Assembly (NCBI RefSeq): GCF_000172795.2
Contig: NZ_CP020947.1
Location: forward strand, 4,295,001 to 4,359,000
Length of the DNA: 64,000 nucleotides
From: Rhizobium sp. CIAT894
GTDB taxonomy: Bacteria; Pseudomonadota; Alphaproteobacteria; Rhizobiales; Rhizobiaceae
Reading direction: 5' to 3'
Shown here: piece after piece, positions 8,426 to 16,800 of the stretch
Layout of the letters: each line of letters begins with the position of its first letter
Numbering within the stretch: the first letter of the stretch is position 1
Made by a program: the position numbers and the translations under genes
The notes under the pieces: generated by a model
What the model saw: the letters and a program-made list of their open reading frames with translations, nothing else
What the model was told of the DNA's origin: nothing
Database searches by the model: none

Positions 8426-9487
8426 TCAGACTGCCAAGATCGCCTTGAGAGCGGAAACGAGACGGGCGCATTCCTCGTCCGTGCCGATGCTGATGCGCAG
8501 GAAATCCGAAATACGTGGCTTGGCGAAATGCCGGACGAGAACGCCACGTTCCCGCAGGGCCGCCTGCAGCGCAGCACCCGGCCGGCTTTCGTGCCGTGCG
8601 AAAACGAAATTCGCCTGAGACGGCAGCACCTGAAAAGCCAGCGCCTCGAGTTCCCGAACGAGATTGTCCCGGCTGGCGATAAGCTTGCTCCGGCAGGTCT
8701 CGAACCATGCTTCGTCCTTGATCGCCGCCGTCGCTGCGACCTGCGCCAGGCGGTCGAGCGGATAGGAATTGAAGCTGTCCTTGACGCGCTCCAGCGCCTC
8801 GATCAGCTCCCGCTGTCCCAGCGCAAAACCGACGCGCAGTCCCGCAAAGGAGCGGGATTTCGACAAGGTCTGAATAACCAGCAGATTGGGATATTGGGAA
8901 ATAAGCGGGATGGCGCTTTCACCGCCGAAATCGACATAGGCTTCGTCGATCACCACGACCGTATCGGGATGGGTGGCGACAAGCGCCTCGATGTCGGCAA
9001 GCGGCAGGCCGATGCCGGTCGGCGCATTCGGATTGGGAATGATGATCGCGCCGCACGGCCTGTCGTAATCCGCCAGCCGGATCTGGAACCTGTCGTCGAC
9101 AGGCACTTCGACCGCCTCGATAGCGTATAGCAGGCTATAAGTCGGATAGAAGCTGTAGCTCACGTCGGGATAGAGAAGCGGCAGCTCGTGTTTCAGCAGC
9201 GCCTGAAACGCATGGGCAAGAACCTCGTCGGAACCATTGCCGACGAACACTTCGTCCGCCGTCAGACCGTGACGGGCAGCGATCGTTTCGCGCAATTCAG
9301 TGGCGGCCGGGTCGGGATAGAGCCGCAGACGATCGTCCGCCGCCTCAGCGATCGCCTCGAGCGCCTTTGGAGACGGCCCATAGGGATTCTCGTTGGTGTT
9401 GAGCTTGACCAGGCCGGGGATACGAGGCTGCTCCCCCGCGACATAGGGCCGAAGCTTGCTGACGATATCAGACCAGTATCGGCTCAT
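8426..9487 (-). CDS. hisC: Histidinol-phosphate aminotransferase
   Basis: PLP-dependent transamination of imidazole-acetol phosphate in histidine biosynthesis. The 353-residue protein is a fold-type I aminotransferase. Features are [12 protein letters not shown] at 29-40, NPNAPTG at 152-158, DEAYVDF at 181-187 and the Schiff-base Lys210 in [25 protein letters not shown] is the HisC fingerprint. Some rhizobial HisC paralogues also accept aromatic substrates, which cannot be excluded. ispG lies 17 bases upstream (using the hisC start) on the same strand, so co-transcription is likely. Confidence 0.9.
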   Translation of the reverse strand: MSRYWSDIVSKLRPYVAGEQPRIPGLVKLNTNENPYGPSPKALEAIAEAADDRLRLYPDPAATELRETIAARHGLTADEVFVGNGSDEVLAHAFQALLKHELPLLYPDVSYSFYPTYSLLYAIEAVEVPVDDRFQIRLADYDRPCGAIIIPNPNAPTGIGLPLADIEALVATHPDTVVVIDEAYVDFGGESAIPLISQYPNLLVIQTLSKSRSFAGLRVGFALGQRELIEALERVKDSFNSYPLDRLAQVAATAAIKDEAWFETCRSKLIASRDNLVRELEALAFQVLPSQANFVFARHESRPGAALQAALRERGVLVRHFAKPRISDFLRISIGTDEECARLVSALKAILAV

Positions 9488-9503
9488 GCGAATTTCCAGG
9501 CCC

Positions 9504-10754
9504 TCATTCCGCCGCCGTCCGCTGGCCGAAGCGCTTCTCGATATAGTCGACGACGAGCGCCTCGAAATCGGCGGCGATATTGGGGCCGCGCAGCGTCAGC
9601 GCCTTCTTGCCGTCGATAAAGACGGGGGCGGCCGGCGTCTCGCCGGTGCCCGGGAGCGAAATGCCGATATCGGCATGTTTGCTTTCCCCCGGCCCGTTGA
9701 CGATGCAGCCCATGACGGCGACGTTCAGCGCCTCGACGCCCGGATATTTCTCGCGCCAGATCGGCATGTTCTTGCGGATGTCGTTCTGGATGTTTTGAGC
9801 CAGTTCCTGGAAGACTGTCGACGTCGTGCGCCCACAGCCGGGACAGGCGGCAACGACGGGTATGAACTGGCGGAAGCCCATGACCTGCAGGATTTCCTGC
9901 GCCACTTGGACTTCGCGCGTGCGGTCGCCGTTCGGCTCGGGCGTCAACGACACGCGGATCGTATCGCCGATGCCCTGCTGCAGCACGAAGCCCATCGCCG
10001 CCGACGAGGCGACGATGCCCTTGGTGCCCATGCCGGCCTCGGTCAGGCCAAGATGCAAAGCATGATTGGAGCGTTCGGCGAGCATGGAATTGACGGCAAT
10101 CAGGTCCTGGACCTGGCTGACCTTGGCCGAAAGGATGATGCGGTTGCGCGGCAGGCCGATCTCTTCGGCAAGGGCTGCCGAAAGCAGCGCCGACTGTACG
10201 ATCGCTTCACGCGTCACCTGCCGGGCCGAAAGCGGCGATCCGGCTGCGGCGTTCTGATCCATAAGCGCCGTCAGCAGATCCTGATCGAGCGAGCCCCAGT
10301 TGACGCCGATGCGCACCGGCTTGTCGTAGCGGATCGCCATCTCGATGATCTCGGCGAACTGCTTGTCCTTCTTGTCCTTGAAGCCGACATTGCCGGGGTT
10401 GATGCGATATTTCGCCAGCGCTGCCGCACAATCGGGATGATCGGCAAGCAGCTTGTGGCCGATATAATGAAAGTCGCCGATCAGCGGCACGTCCATGCCG
10501 AGCCGCAGCAACCGCTCACGAATCTTCGGCACGGCAGCGGCACTCTCGTCGCGGTCGACGGTGATGCGCACCAGTTCCGAGCCCGCCCGGTGAAGGGCCG
10601 CAACCTGGGCGACGGTCGAATCGATATCGGCCGTATCGGTATTCGTCATGGATTGCACGACGACCGGTGCTCCGCCGCCGACGATAACGCCGCCGACATC
10701 GACGGCAATGGAAGCGCGGCGCGGTTTCGGATCAAAATCGGCGGCTGAAGACAT
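9504..10754 (-). CDS. ispG: 4-hydroxy-3-methylbut-2-en-1-yl diphosphate synthase
   Basis: The [4Fe-4S] reductase of the MEP pathway (converts MEcPP to HMBPP). The 416-residue protein starts with the TIM-barrel signature [16 protein letters not shown] and continues with RINPGNVGF. It carries three cluster Cys in CPGCGR and [10 protein letters not shown], followed by the conserved NGPGE Glu. Together with the farnesyl diphosphate synthase two genes away it places two isoprenoid steps in one neighbourhood. The ATG at 10754 (MSSAADFDP) is preferred; a GTG five codons upstream is the alternative. Confidence 0.95.
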   Translation of the reverse strand: MSSAADFDPKPRRASIAVDVGGVIVGGGAPVVVQSMTNTDTADIDSTVAQVAALHRAGSELVRITVDRDESAAAVPKIRERLLRLGMDVPLIGDFHYIGHKLLADHPDCAAALAKYRINPGNVGFKDKKDKQFAEIIEMAIRYDKPVRIGVNWGSLDQDLLTALMDQNAAAGSPLSARQVTREAIVQSALLSAALAEEIGLPRNRIILSAKVSQVQDLIAVNSMLAERSNHALHLGLTEAGMGTKGIVASSAAMGFVLQQGIGDTIRVSLTPEPNGDRTREVQVAQEILQVMGFRQFIPVVAACPGCGRTTSTVFQELAQNIQNDIRKNMPIWREKYPGVEALNVAVMGCIVNGPGESKHADIGISLPGTGETPAAPVFIDGKKALTLRGPNIAADFEALVVDYIEKRFGQRTAAE

Positions 10755-10772
10755 GAAGAGTTCTTGCACCCC

Positions 10773-10877
10773 TAAAGCATGTCGCGCAAAAGTGTGCAGC
10801 GGTTTTGCGAGAACGACATGCGTAAAACAAAGACCTAAAGCGCGAGGAGCGAATCTGAAAGATTGCGACGCGCTTTA
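10773..10877 (+). repeat. Rhizobial intergenic mosaic repeat, copy 1
   Basis: A ~105-bp block bounded by TAAAGC and GCTTTA. Its core runs CATGTCGCGCAAAAGTGTGC, then GCGGTTTTGCGA, ACGACATGCG and CAAAGACCTAAAGC. Nearly the same string occurs in reverse orientation at 16684-16790. The block contains CATGTCG and CGACATG as inverted half-sites. It matches the type of short repeat scattered through Rhizobium intergenic regions (RIME/RPE class); the class name is from memory. Confidence 0.8.
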
Positions 10878-10953
10878 GAAACAGTGCCTTTCAGGTGGAT
10901 CATGACCGCTTTCTTGTCAACCGCCCCCGATATCACTTTTGTTTGGAGGCGGC

Positions 10954-12147
10954 TCAATGGCCGCCCCCGGAGACCCCATCGGCATAATGGGCCAGCTTGG
11001 AGAACGCCAGGACGACCAGCAGCAGCACCGGCAGCGCCATGAAAACGACGGCAAAACCGATATGCTCGGCGACGAAGCCGATCAGCGACGGCGCAACCAG
11101 CATGCCGGAATACCCCATGGTCGTGACCACGGAGATGCCGATGCCGGGCTTGAGACCGGGGATATTGCCCGCCGCCGAGAAGGCGATCGGCACCATGTTG
11201 GAAATGCCGATACCGCAAAAGGCAAAGCCCAGAATGGCAAGCTCGGCATTGGGCGCCATGCCTGCAAGCAGCATGCCGACAATGGCAAACAGCGTGCAGA
11301 TCCGCAGCGTCTTGACGCCGCCGAGACGATCGCGCACCAGGTCGCCGGCAAAGCGCATGATCGCCATGGTCGCCGAAAAGGCTGCGAAACCAAGACCGGA
11401 GAGCGCCACGGAGGCGTCCATTTCCTGTCGCAGATAGAGCGCGCCCCAATCCAGAACCGCGCCTTCCGGCACCATCGAAAAAAGAGCCATCAATCCGAGC
11501 AGCCAGGGCAGCGGCACCATCGGCAGCTTCGTCTTTTCCTTTTTGGCATCGGGATGCGGCGGATCGGCGAGGACCATCGGCCAGGCGACGGCCACGAAGA
11601 TCGCCGCCAGCACCGTCGCCAGCTGCGCATGGCCAAGAATGCCGAGCTTGGAAATCACGATACCGCCGAGGCCTGAGCCGATCAGGCCGCCAAGGCTCCA
11701 GAAGGCGTGGCAGGACGACATGATGGCGCGGCGCATGGATTTTTCGACGGACACCGCATTGGCGTTCATCGCCACGTCCATTGCGCCGATGAAGCCGCCG
11801 AACAGGAAGAGCGAGATTGCGCCGGTGATCACATTCGGCGCCAGTGTCAAGGCCAGCAGCAGCGGCAGCACGCAGACGGCCGCTACCCGAGCGACGACGC
11901 GCGAGCCGTGTCTGGCGATCTGCGCACCGGCGATCGGCATCATGACCAGCGAGCCGAGGCCGAAGACGAGGATCATCAACCCGAGCTCGAACTTGGAGAG
12001 CGCCAGTCGCTCGGCAAAATCCGGGATTTTCGGCGCCCAGCAGCCGACAACGAAACCGTTCATGAGAAAGAGCAGGGAAACCGCCGTCCTGCTTCTGGTG
12101 ATGAAGCCGCTTCGGGCTCCCCGTGGCGTACTCACATGACTGTCCAT
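10954..12147 (-). CDS. MFS transporter
   Basis: A 397-residue major facilitator with about twelve hydrophobic segments. The first begins near residue 22 (RTAVSLLFLMNGFVVGCWAP), and a central charged loop at about 205-215 (DPPHPDAKKEKTK) separates the two six-helix halves. GAMDVAMNANAV and FWSLGGLIGSGLGG resemble the FucP/YbjJ-like sugar or drug MFS branch. It is 63 bases downstream of the DeoR-family regulator, so the pair forms a unit and the substrate is probably a sugar or sugar derivative sensed by that regulator. The substrate is not deducible. Confidence 0.85.
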   Translation of the reverse strand: MDSHVSTPRGARSGFITRSRTAVSLLFLMNGFVVGCWAPKIPDFAERLALSKFELGLMILVFGLGSLVMMPIAGAQIARHGSRVVARVAAVCVLPLLLALTLAPNVITGAISLFLFGGFIGAMDVAMNANAVSVEKSMRRAIMSSCHAFWSLGGLIGSGLGGIVISKLGILGHAQLATVLAAIFVAVAWPMVLADPPHPDAKKEKTKLPMVPLPWLLGLMALFSMVPEGAVLDWGALYLRQEMDASVALSGLGFAAFSATMAIMRFAGDLVRDRLGGVKTLRICTLFAIVGMLLAGMAPNAELAILGFAFCGIGISNMVPIAFSAAGNIPGLKPGIGISVVTTMGYSGMLVAPSLIGFVAEHIGFAVVFMALPVLLLVVLAFSKLAHYADGVSGGGH

Positions 12148-12210
12148 TTTCGGTCTTTCCTCACTACCGGGCTTGGGAGCGCCCGTTTTTCTTAACTCTG
12201 TAACGGCGGG

Positions 12211-12987
12211 TCAGTTCGTTTTTTCGGCGATGACGGTCCTGCATCCGCGTTCGCGGTAACCCGCAAGAACGGCCGGATCGGCATCGTGCTCGACGACCAG
12301 GCATTCGCAATGCGCAACCGGCAGGATACTGTGCGGCGCAGCCGTGCCGAACTTCTCCGAGGTGACCGCCGCCAGCACTTTTCTGCTCCTTGATGCGGCA
12401 AACCGCTTGAATTCGGCATCCTCGAAGCCGAATGCGGTGATGCCGGCTTCGAGATCGACGCCGCAAGCGCCGAGAATGCAGAGATCGGGTGAAATCTGTT
12501 CCATATCCCGCAGGGCCTTGGCGCCAAGCGCCCCGCCCGTCTGCCGGTCCACCATGCCGCCGATCAGGATGACGTTGACGGCGGGCTTGTCGATGAGCGC
12601 GGCGGCAATCACCGGCGCATTCGTCGCGGCCGTCAGTTCGAGTTCGGCGGGCAAGGCATTGGCAATCGCCAGATTGGTGCTGCCGGCATCGAAAAACACG
12701 CACGAACCGGCAGCAATCTGCTCGGCCGCAGCGCGCGCCAGCGCCTGCTTCCGATCGGCGGCAAATCCCATGCGCTGCGTCAGGCTTCCGTGCGCCGGCG
12801 AAACCGGCAATGCGCCGCCGTAAACTCGCTCGCAAAGGCCCGCCGCCGCCATTTCGCGCAGATCGCGCCGCACCGTATCCTCGGAGACGCCAAATTCAAG
12901 CGCAAGTTCCGCCGCCAGCACGCGGCCATTGAGCCGCAGCCTTTCCGAAATTACACCTTGACGCTCTCGCAACAAAAAATCCTGCAT
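12211..12987 (-). CDS. DeoR/GlpR family transcriptional regulator
   Basis: The 258-residue protein has the DeoR winged helix-turn-helix at about 5-57 (LRERQGVISERL...LALEFGVSEDTVRRDLREM). The C-terminal DeoR sensor domain contains FFDAGSTN, TNAPVIAAAL and LGACGVDLEAGITAF. These domains usually bind a phosphorylated sugar. The start at 12987 (MQDFLLRERQ) follows family length; the frame is open another 34 codons upstream but that part overlaps the probable operator. The gene precedes and probably controls the MFS transporter and itself. Confidence 0.9.
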   Translation of the reverse strand: MQDFLLRERQGVISERLRLNGRVLAAELALEFGVSEDTVRRDLREMAAAGLCERVYGGALPVSPAHGSLTQRMGFAADRKQALARAAAEQIAAGSCVFFDAGSTNLAIANALPAELELTAATNAPVIAAALIDKPAVNVILIGGMVDRQTGGALGAKALRDMEQISPDLCILGACGVDLEAGITAFGFEDAEFKRFAASRSRKVLAAVTSEKFGTAAPHSILPVAHCECLVVEHDADPAVLAGYRERGCRTVIAEKTN

Positions 12988-13018
12988 GTTCCTACCGGAT
13001 GAATATCTCAAATACGTA

Positions 13019-13060
13019 AAACGTGCATAAACGCTGATAAACGTGCAGGCAATATGCACG
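13019..13060. promoter_or_regulatory. Operator candidate for the DeoR regulator
   Basis: AAACGTGCA occurs at 13019-13027 and again at 13039-13047, exactly 20 bases apart (two helical turns). An inverted TGCACG lies at 13055-13060. The sites sit 30-75 bases upstream of the regulator start. Spaced direct repeats on one helix face are the usual DeoR-family operator layout. Confidence 0.5.
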
Positions 13061-13131
13061 ATCACACGTTTTCTGACATTATGAAACAAAGCGCCACCGG
13101 AGCGGCATATCGCCTCTTGACCGGTTCGGGG

Positions 13132-13160
13132 CCTGAGAATATCGATCGGATATTCTCAGG
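13132..13160. promoter_or_regulatory. 12-bp inverted repeat in the leader of the DMT transporter gene
   Basis: CCTGAGAATATC (13132-13143), GATCG, GATATTCTCAGG (13149-13160): a perfect 12-bp inverted repeat. It can extend outward by four more pairs, including one G-T, to 13128-13164. It lies 35 bases before the GTG start of the transporter gene, with no rightward gene upstream, so it is an operator or a leader hairpin rather than a terminator. Confidence 0.5.
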
Positions 13161-13195
13161 TCCCCGCCGCCATACCGCCATCTGGTGCATTCCCC

Positions 13196-14065
13196 GTGAA
13201 AAACTCCGTCAGCCTGGGCATTCTGCTCACGAGCGTCGCCTATATGGCGTTCACCTTCCACGATGCGATCATCAAGATCCTGACTTCAACCATTCCGGTC
13301 TGGCAGATCCTGTTTTTCCGCAGCCTCACCATTCTGCTCGGTTGTCTCGCCTATGGCCGCGGCAAGCTCGTCCACCAAACGATGACATCGCCGATCATCA
13401 AGCCGATGATCCTGCGCAGCACCCTTCTTCTCTCTGCCTGGCTTTCCTATTATTCCGCCGCAAGCCGCCTGCAGCTGGCCGAAGTGACCACGCTTTATTA
13501 CGCCGCACCCGTCGTCGGCACCCTGCTTGCATGGCTCATCCTGAAGGAAGAGGTCACACCGGCGCGCTGGCTTGCCGTTGGCGTCGGCTTCGTCGGCGTG
13601 CTCATTGCCTGCAACCCCATCGGCCTCACCATCTCCTGGCCGGTCTACCTGGCGCTGCAGGCAGCCGTTCTCTGGGCCGCCGCCATGGTCCTGCTGCGCA
13701 AGACCTCGCTGCACGAGAAGACCATCGTCCAGCTAACCGTCTCCAACGTCTTCTTCCTTGCTATGACGGGCGTTGCGGTTCTCTACACCTGGCGGACGCC
13801 CGACATGACGCAGCTGGCGCTTCTCGTCGCCACCGGCGTCGTCGCCGGCTTGGCGCAGGTTGCCCTTTTCGAAGGCATGCGCCGGGCGCCTGTCTCCGTG
13901 CTCGCGCCATTCAAATATACCTCTCTGATCTGGGCCTTCCTCCTCGGCTACCTGATCTGGGCCGATCTCCCCACGCAGAATGTCATTGCCGGCGCATGCA
14001 TGATCCTCGGGGCCGGGTTGATCATCATCGTCAGCGAAAGGCTGCGCCGCCACGTCGCGGTTTGA
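13196..14065 (+). CDS. EamA/DMT family transporter
   Basis: A 289-residue protein with ten hydrophobic helices in two EamA repeats (about 1-135 and 145-280). Motifs include FRSLTILLGCLAYGRG, LQLAEVTTLYYAAPVVGTLLAWLILKEE split over two helices, and FKYTSLIWAFLLGYLIWAD in the second repeat. Such drug/metabolite transporters usually export amino acids or other metabolites. The start is GTG at 13196 with a weak ribosome-binding site. A strong inverted repeat lies just upstream, suggesting regulation. The cystine-type ABC operon follows 153 bases later in the same direction but with its own leader. Confidence 0.85.
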   Translation: MKNSVSLGILLTSVAYMAFTFHDAIIKILTSTIPVWQILFFRSLTILLGCLAYGRGKLVHQTMTSPIIKPMILRSTLLLSAWLSYYSAASRLQLAEVTTLYYAAPVVGTLLAWLILKEEVTPARWLAVGVGFVGVLIACNPIGLTISWPVYLALQAAVLWAAAMVLLRKTSLHEKTIVQLTVSNVFFLAMTGVAVLYTWRTPDMTQLALLVATGVVAGLAQVALFEGMRRAPVSVLAPFKYTSLIWAFLLGYLIWADLPTQNVIAGACMILGAGLIIIVSERLRRHVAV

Positions 14066-14218
14066 TGCATATTTTCCAAGGGATTCCCGGTTCAACCGGC
14101 CGCTTGAGAAAAATATTTGCAGTTGCTGCTTTTATTCGCAGTTTTTTACGCTTCCGGCGCCCTAGTTTTCTGCGAACTATCCCTCATCCGATAACAACCT
14201 CCCAAGGATGGATAAACA

Positions 14219-14992
14219 ATGAACTGGCTGAAAACCGTCGCCGCCGCTGCCCTCATTCAGGCTGCTGCCCTCCTGCCCGCCCATGCCGGCGAAAACCTCG
14301 CCGCCATCAAATCGACCGGCGTCTTCAAGATCGGCACCGAAGGCACCTATGCGCCCTTCACCTATCATGACGAAAGCGGCAAGCTCGTCGGCTTCGACGT
14401 CGAAATCGGCGAGGCCATCGCCGCCAAGCTCGGCGTCAAGGCCGAATTCGTCGAAGGCAAGTGGGACGGCCTGATCGCCGGCCTCGACGCCAAACGCTAC
14501 GACACCGTCATCAACCAGGTCGGCATCACCGAAGCCCGCAAGCAGAAATACGATTTCTCCGAGCCCTATATCGCTTCCAAGGCCGTGCTGATCGTCCGCG
14601 ACGGTGACGACAGCATCAAGACCTTCGCCGACCTGAAGGGCAAAAAATCCGCCCAGTCGCTGACCAGCAACTTCGGCAAGCTCGCAACCGAAGCCGGCGC
14701 CGAGCTCGTCGGCACCGACGGTTTCGACCAGTCGATCCAGCTGGTGCTGACCAAGCGTGCCGACGCCACGATCAACGACAGCCTGTCCTTCCTCGACTTC
14801 AAGAAGCACAAGCCCGACGCGCCGGTAAAGATCGCCGCCCAGCAGGAAAATGCCGATTACTCCGGCGTCATCATCCGCAAGAACGAGCCGGAGCTTCTCG
14901 CCGAAATCAACAAGGCCCTTGCCGACATCAAGGCCGACGGCACCTACAAGAAGATTGCCGATAAATATTTCGGCCAGGACGTCTCGAAGTAA
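14219..14992 (+). CDS. Cystine/amino-acid ABC transporter, periplasmic binding protein
   Basis: A 257-residue family 3 solute-binding protein with a signal peptide (residues 1-23, cleavage near PAHA-GE). GTYAPFTYHDESGKLVGFDVE is the usual amino-acid binding N-lobe, including the ligand-contact Arg in EARKQKYDFS. SAQSLTSNFGK and ADYSGVIIRK are typical of the FliY/TcyJ cystine-binding branch, so cystine or a related polar amino acid is the best guess. A CAAGGA ribosome-binding site precedes the ATG. Permease and ATPase genes follow after a 210-bp gap holding an inverted-repeat element, which could lower their expression relative to this gene. Confidence 0.88.
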   Translation: MNWLKTVAAAALIQAAALLPAHAGENLAAIKSTGVFKIGTEGTYAPFTYHDESGKLVGFDVEIGEAIAAKLGVKAEFVEGKWDGLIAGLDAKRYDTVINQVGITEARKQKYDFSEPYIASKAVLIVRDGDDSIKTFADLKGKKSAQSLTSNFGKLATEAGAELVGTDGFDQSIQLVLTKRADATINDSLSFLDFKKHKPDAPVKIAAQQENADYSGVIIRKNEPELLAEINKALADIKADGTYKKIADKYFGQDVSK

Positions 14993-15007
14993 GTCCCCGG
15001 GAAAAGA

Positions 15008-15162
15008 CCCCTCCCCAACCCCTCCCCACAAGGGGGAGGGGCTTAAATGGCGGACCGCCTCATCTCAAAATAACCGTTTCGGCCTGCAGTTCGGCTGCTA
15101 TTTCGCGCGGCGCGAGAGGCTGGGTAAGTCCCTCCCCCTTGTGGGAAGGGGTTGGGGAGGGG
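15008..15162. repeat. Inverted-repeat intergenic element (155 bp)
   Basis: 33-bp terminal arms at 15008-15040 and 15130-15162 are reverse complements with a single mismatch. They begin CCCCTCCCCAACCCC and contain CACAAGGGGGAGGG. The spacer is about 89 bases. There is no coding capacity. The element sits between the binding-protein and permease genes of one ABC operon, where the transcript would fold into a long hairpin. It resembles the elements at 24316-24489 and 63710-63845 in layout and C/G-run composition. Confidence 0.85.
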
Positions 15163-15202
15163 TACATCTCGGACCCACCAATCCACGAGAGGGAGCACCC
15201 CC

Positions 15203-15883
15203 TTGCCGCACTGGCTCCAATTGATGGCGGAATCGCTTCCCTCGCTTCTCTGGGCGGGGCTGATCTTCACCATCCCCCTCACGCTGCTGTCCTTCGCCTT
15301 CGGCCTGGTCCTCGGCCTGATCACCGCGATCGCCCGCCTTTTCGGCCCCGCGCCTGTTGCAGCCATCGCCCGCTTCTATGTCTGGGTGATCCGCGGCACG
15401 CCGCTGCTCGTCCAGCTCTTCGTGATCTTCTACGGCCTGCCGAGCATCGGCATCCTGCTCGATGCCTTTCCCGCTGCCCTCATCGGCTTTACGCTGAATA
15501 TCGGCGCCTATAGTTCCGAAATCATCCGCGCCGTCATCTCCTCCGTGCCCAAGGGCCAATGGGAGGCAGCCTATTCGATCGGCATGAGCTGGCGTCAGGC
15601 GATGAGCCGCACCATCCTGCCGCAGGCCGCCCGCGTCGCCGTGCCACCGCTGTCGAACACCTTCATTTCGCTGGTCAAGGATACCTCGCTTGCCGCCGCC
15701 ATCACCGTGCCGGAGCTCTTCCAGGCAGCGCAGCGCATCGTCGCCACCACCTATGAGCCGCTGATCCTTTATATCGAGGCGGCGTTGCTCTATCTCGTGC
15801 TCAGCTCCGTTCTCTCGCAGTTGCAGGTGCGGCTGGAGCGCCGCTTCGCGCGTTACGGCGGCATGCTGGAGGCCAATGCATGA
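15203..15883 (+). CDS. Amino-acid (cystine-type) ABC transporter permease
   Basis: A 226-residue PAAT-family permease with five or six membrane helices. The EAA loop is at about 130-160 (GQWEAAYSIGMSWRQAMSRTILPQA). The start is TTG at 15203 (reading MPHWLQLMAESLPS), chosen because GAGGGAG lies seven bases before it; ATG at 15224 is the alternative. It overlaps the ATPase gene by four bases (ATGA), indicating translational coupling. Confidence 0.9.
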   Translation: MPHWLQLMAESLPSLLWAGLIFTIPLTLLSFAFGLVLGLITAIARLFGPAPVAAIARFYVWVIRGTPLLVQLFVIFYGLPSIGILLDAFPAALIGFTLNIGAYSSEIIRAVISSVPKGQWEAAYSIGMSWRQAMSRTILPQAARVAVPPLSNTFISLVKDTSLAAAITVPELFQAAQRIVATTYEPLILYIEAALLYLVLSSVLSQLQVRLERRFARYGGMLEANA

Positions 15884-16641
15884 TCGAGCTTTCCAACATC
15901 GAAAAACGCTTCGGCGACGCCGTCATCCTGAAGGATATCAGCATCCGCATTCCCGAAGGCAGCGTCACCGCGCTGGTCGGGCCGTCCGGCGGCGGCAAGA
16001 GCACGCTGCTGCGCTGCATCAACCTGCTCGAAATCCCGACATCAGGTTCCATCCGCCTCGGGCAGGAAACGCTGAGCTTTGCACCGGACAAACGAACGAG
16101 CTGGCAGGCAATCCAGAAGATCCGCCGCCAGACCGGCATGGTCTTCCAGAACTTCCAGCTTTTCCCGCATCAGACCGCGATCGAAAATGTCATGGAAGGC
16201 CTGGTGACGGTCTTGAGGTGGCCGAAGGAAAAGGCGCGCGAACGCGCGATGGAGCTGCTGACCAAGGTCGGCATGACCCATAAGGCCGATGCCTGGCCGT
16301 CGACGCTCTCGGGCGGCCAGCAGCAGCGTGTGGCGATTGCCCGGGCGCTGGCGCCGTCGCCGCGCGTGCTTCTCTGCGACGAGCCGACCTCGGCGCTCGA
16401 TCCGGAGCTTTCGGCCGAGGTGGTCGACGTGCTCGGCCGTTTGGCCAGCGAAGGCACGACGATGGTGATGGCGACCCACGATCTCAGGCTTGCCTCGAAG
16501 ATCGCCAATGACGTCGTCTTCCTGGAAGCCGGAAGCGTGGTGGAAACGGGCAGCGCCAGGGCAATCTTCACCGCGCCGGAGCGCGAACGCACCAAGCGCT
16601 TCATCTCGACGATCAACGCCGCCCATACCTACGATATCTGA
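15880..16641 (+). CDS. Amino-acid (cystine-type) ABC transporter ATP-binding protein
   Basis: A 253-residue ABC ATPase. Walker A is GPSGGGKST (about 34-42), the Q-loop is in MVFQNFQLFPHQT, the signature is LSGGQQQR and Walker B is VLLCDEPTSALDPE, with the switch His in ATHD. It belongs to the GlnQ/HisP branch that powers polar amino-acid uptake. Its start overlaps the permease stop. A 30-bp palindrome follows five bases after the stop. Confidence 0.93.
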   Translation: MIELSNIEKRFGDAVILKDISIRIPEGSVTALVGPSGGGKSTLLRCINLLEIPTSGSIRLGQETLSFAPDKRTSWQAIQKIRRQTGMVFQNFQLFPHQTAIENVMEGLVTVLRWPKEKARERAMELLTKVGMTHKADAWPSTLSGGQQQRVAIARALAPSPRVLLCDEPTSALDPELSAEVVDVLGRLASEGTTMVMATHDLRLASKIANDVVFLEAGSVVETGSARAIFTAPERERTKRFISTINAAHTYDI

Positions 16642-16645
16642 ACAT

Positions 16646-16675
16646 GTCTCACGTGAATCATGATTCACGTGAGAC
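16646..16675. terminator. 30-bp perfect palindrome after the ABC operon
   Basis: GTCTCACGTGAATCA (16646-16660) is followed directly by its exact reverse complement (16661-16675). A transcript would form a strong hairpin 5 bases after the ATPase stop. The following GCTTTG is only weakly T-rich, so it may act as an RNA 3' end stabiliser. A related imperfect palindrome with GACGTGCTT arms follows inside the next repeat. Confidence 0.55.
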
Positions 16676-16683
16676 GCTTTGTC

Positions 16684-16790
16684 TAAAGCACGTCGCGTCA
16701 AATTTGATTCATGTGACGTGCTTTAGGTCTTTGTTTTTACGCATGTCGTTGTCGCAAAACCGCGGCACACTTTTGCGCGACATGCTCTAA
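16684..16790 (-). repeat. Rhizobial intergenic mosaic repeat, copy 2
   Basis: The reverse complement of this block carries the same core as 10773-10877: CATGTCGCGCAAAAGTGTGC, GCGGTTTTGCGA, ACGACATGCG and CAAAGACCTAAAGC, with only a few differences over about 67 bases. The distal part differs (AAGCACGTC...GACGTGCTT hairpin), showing a mosaic structure. It separates the amino-acid ABC operon from the convergent FMN reductase gene. Confidence 0.8.
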
Positions 16791-16800
16791 GCGACCTGCC

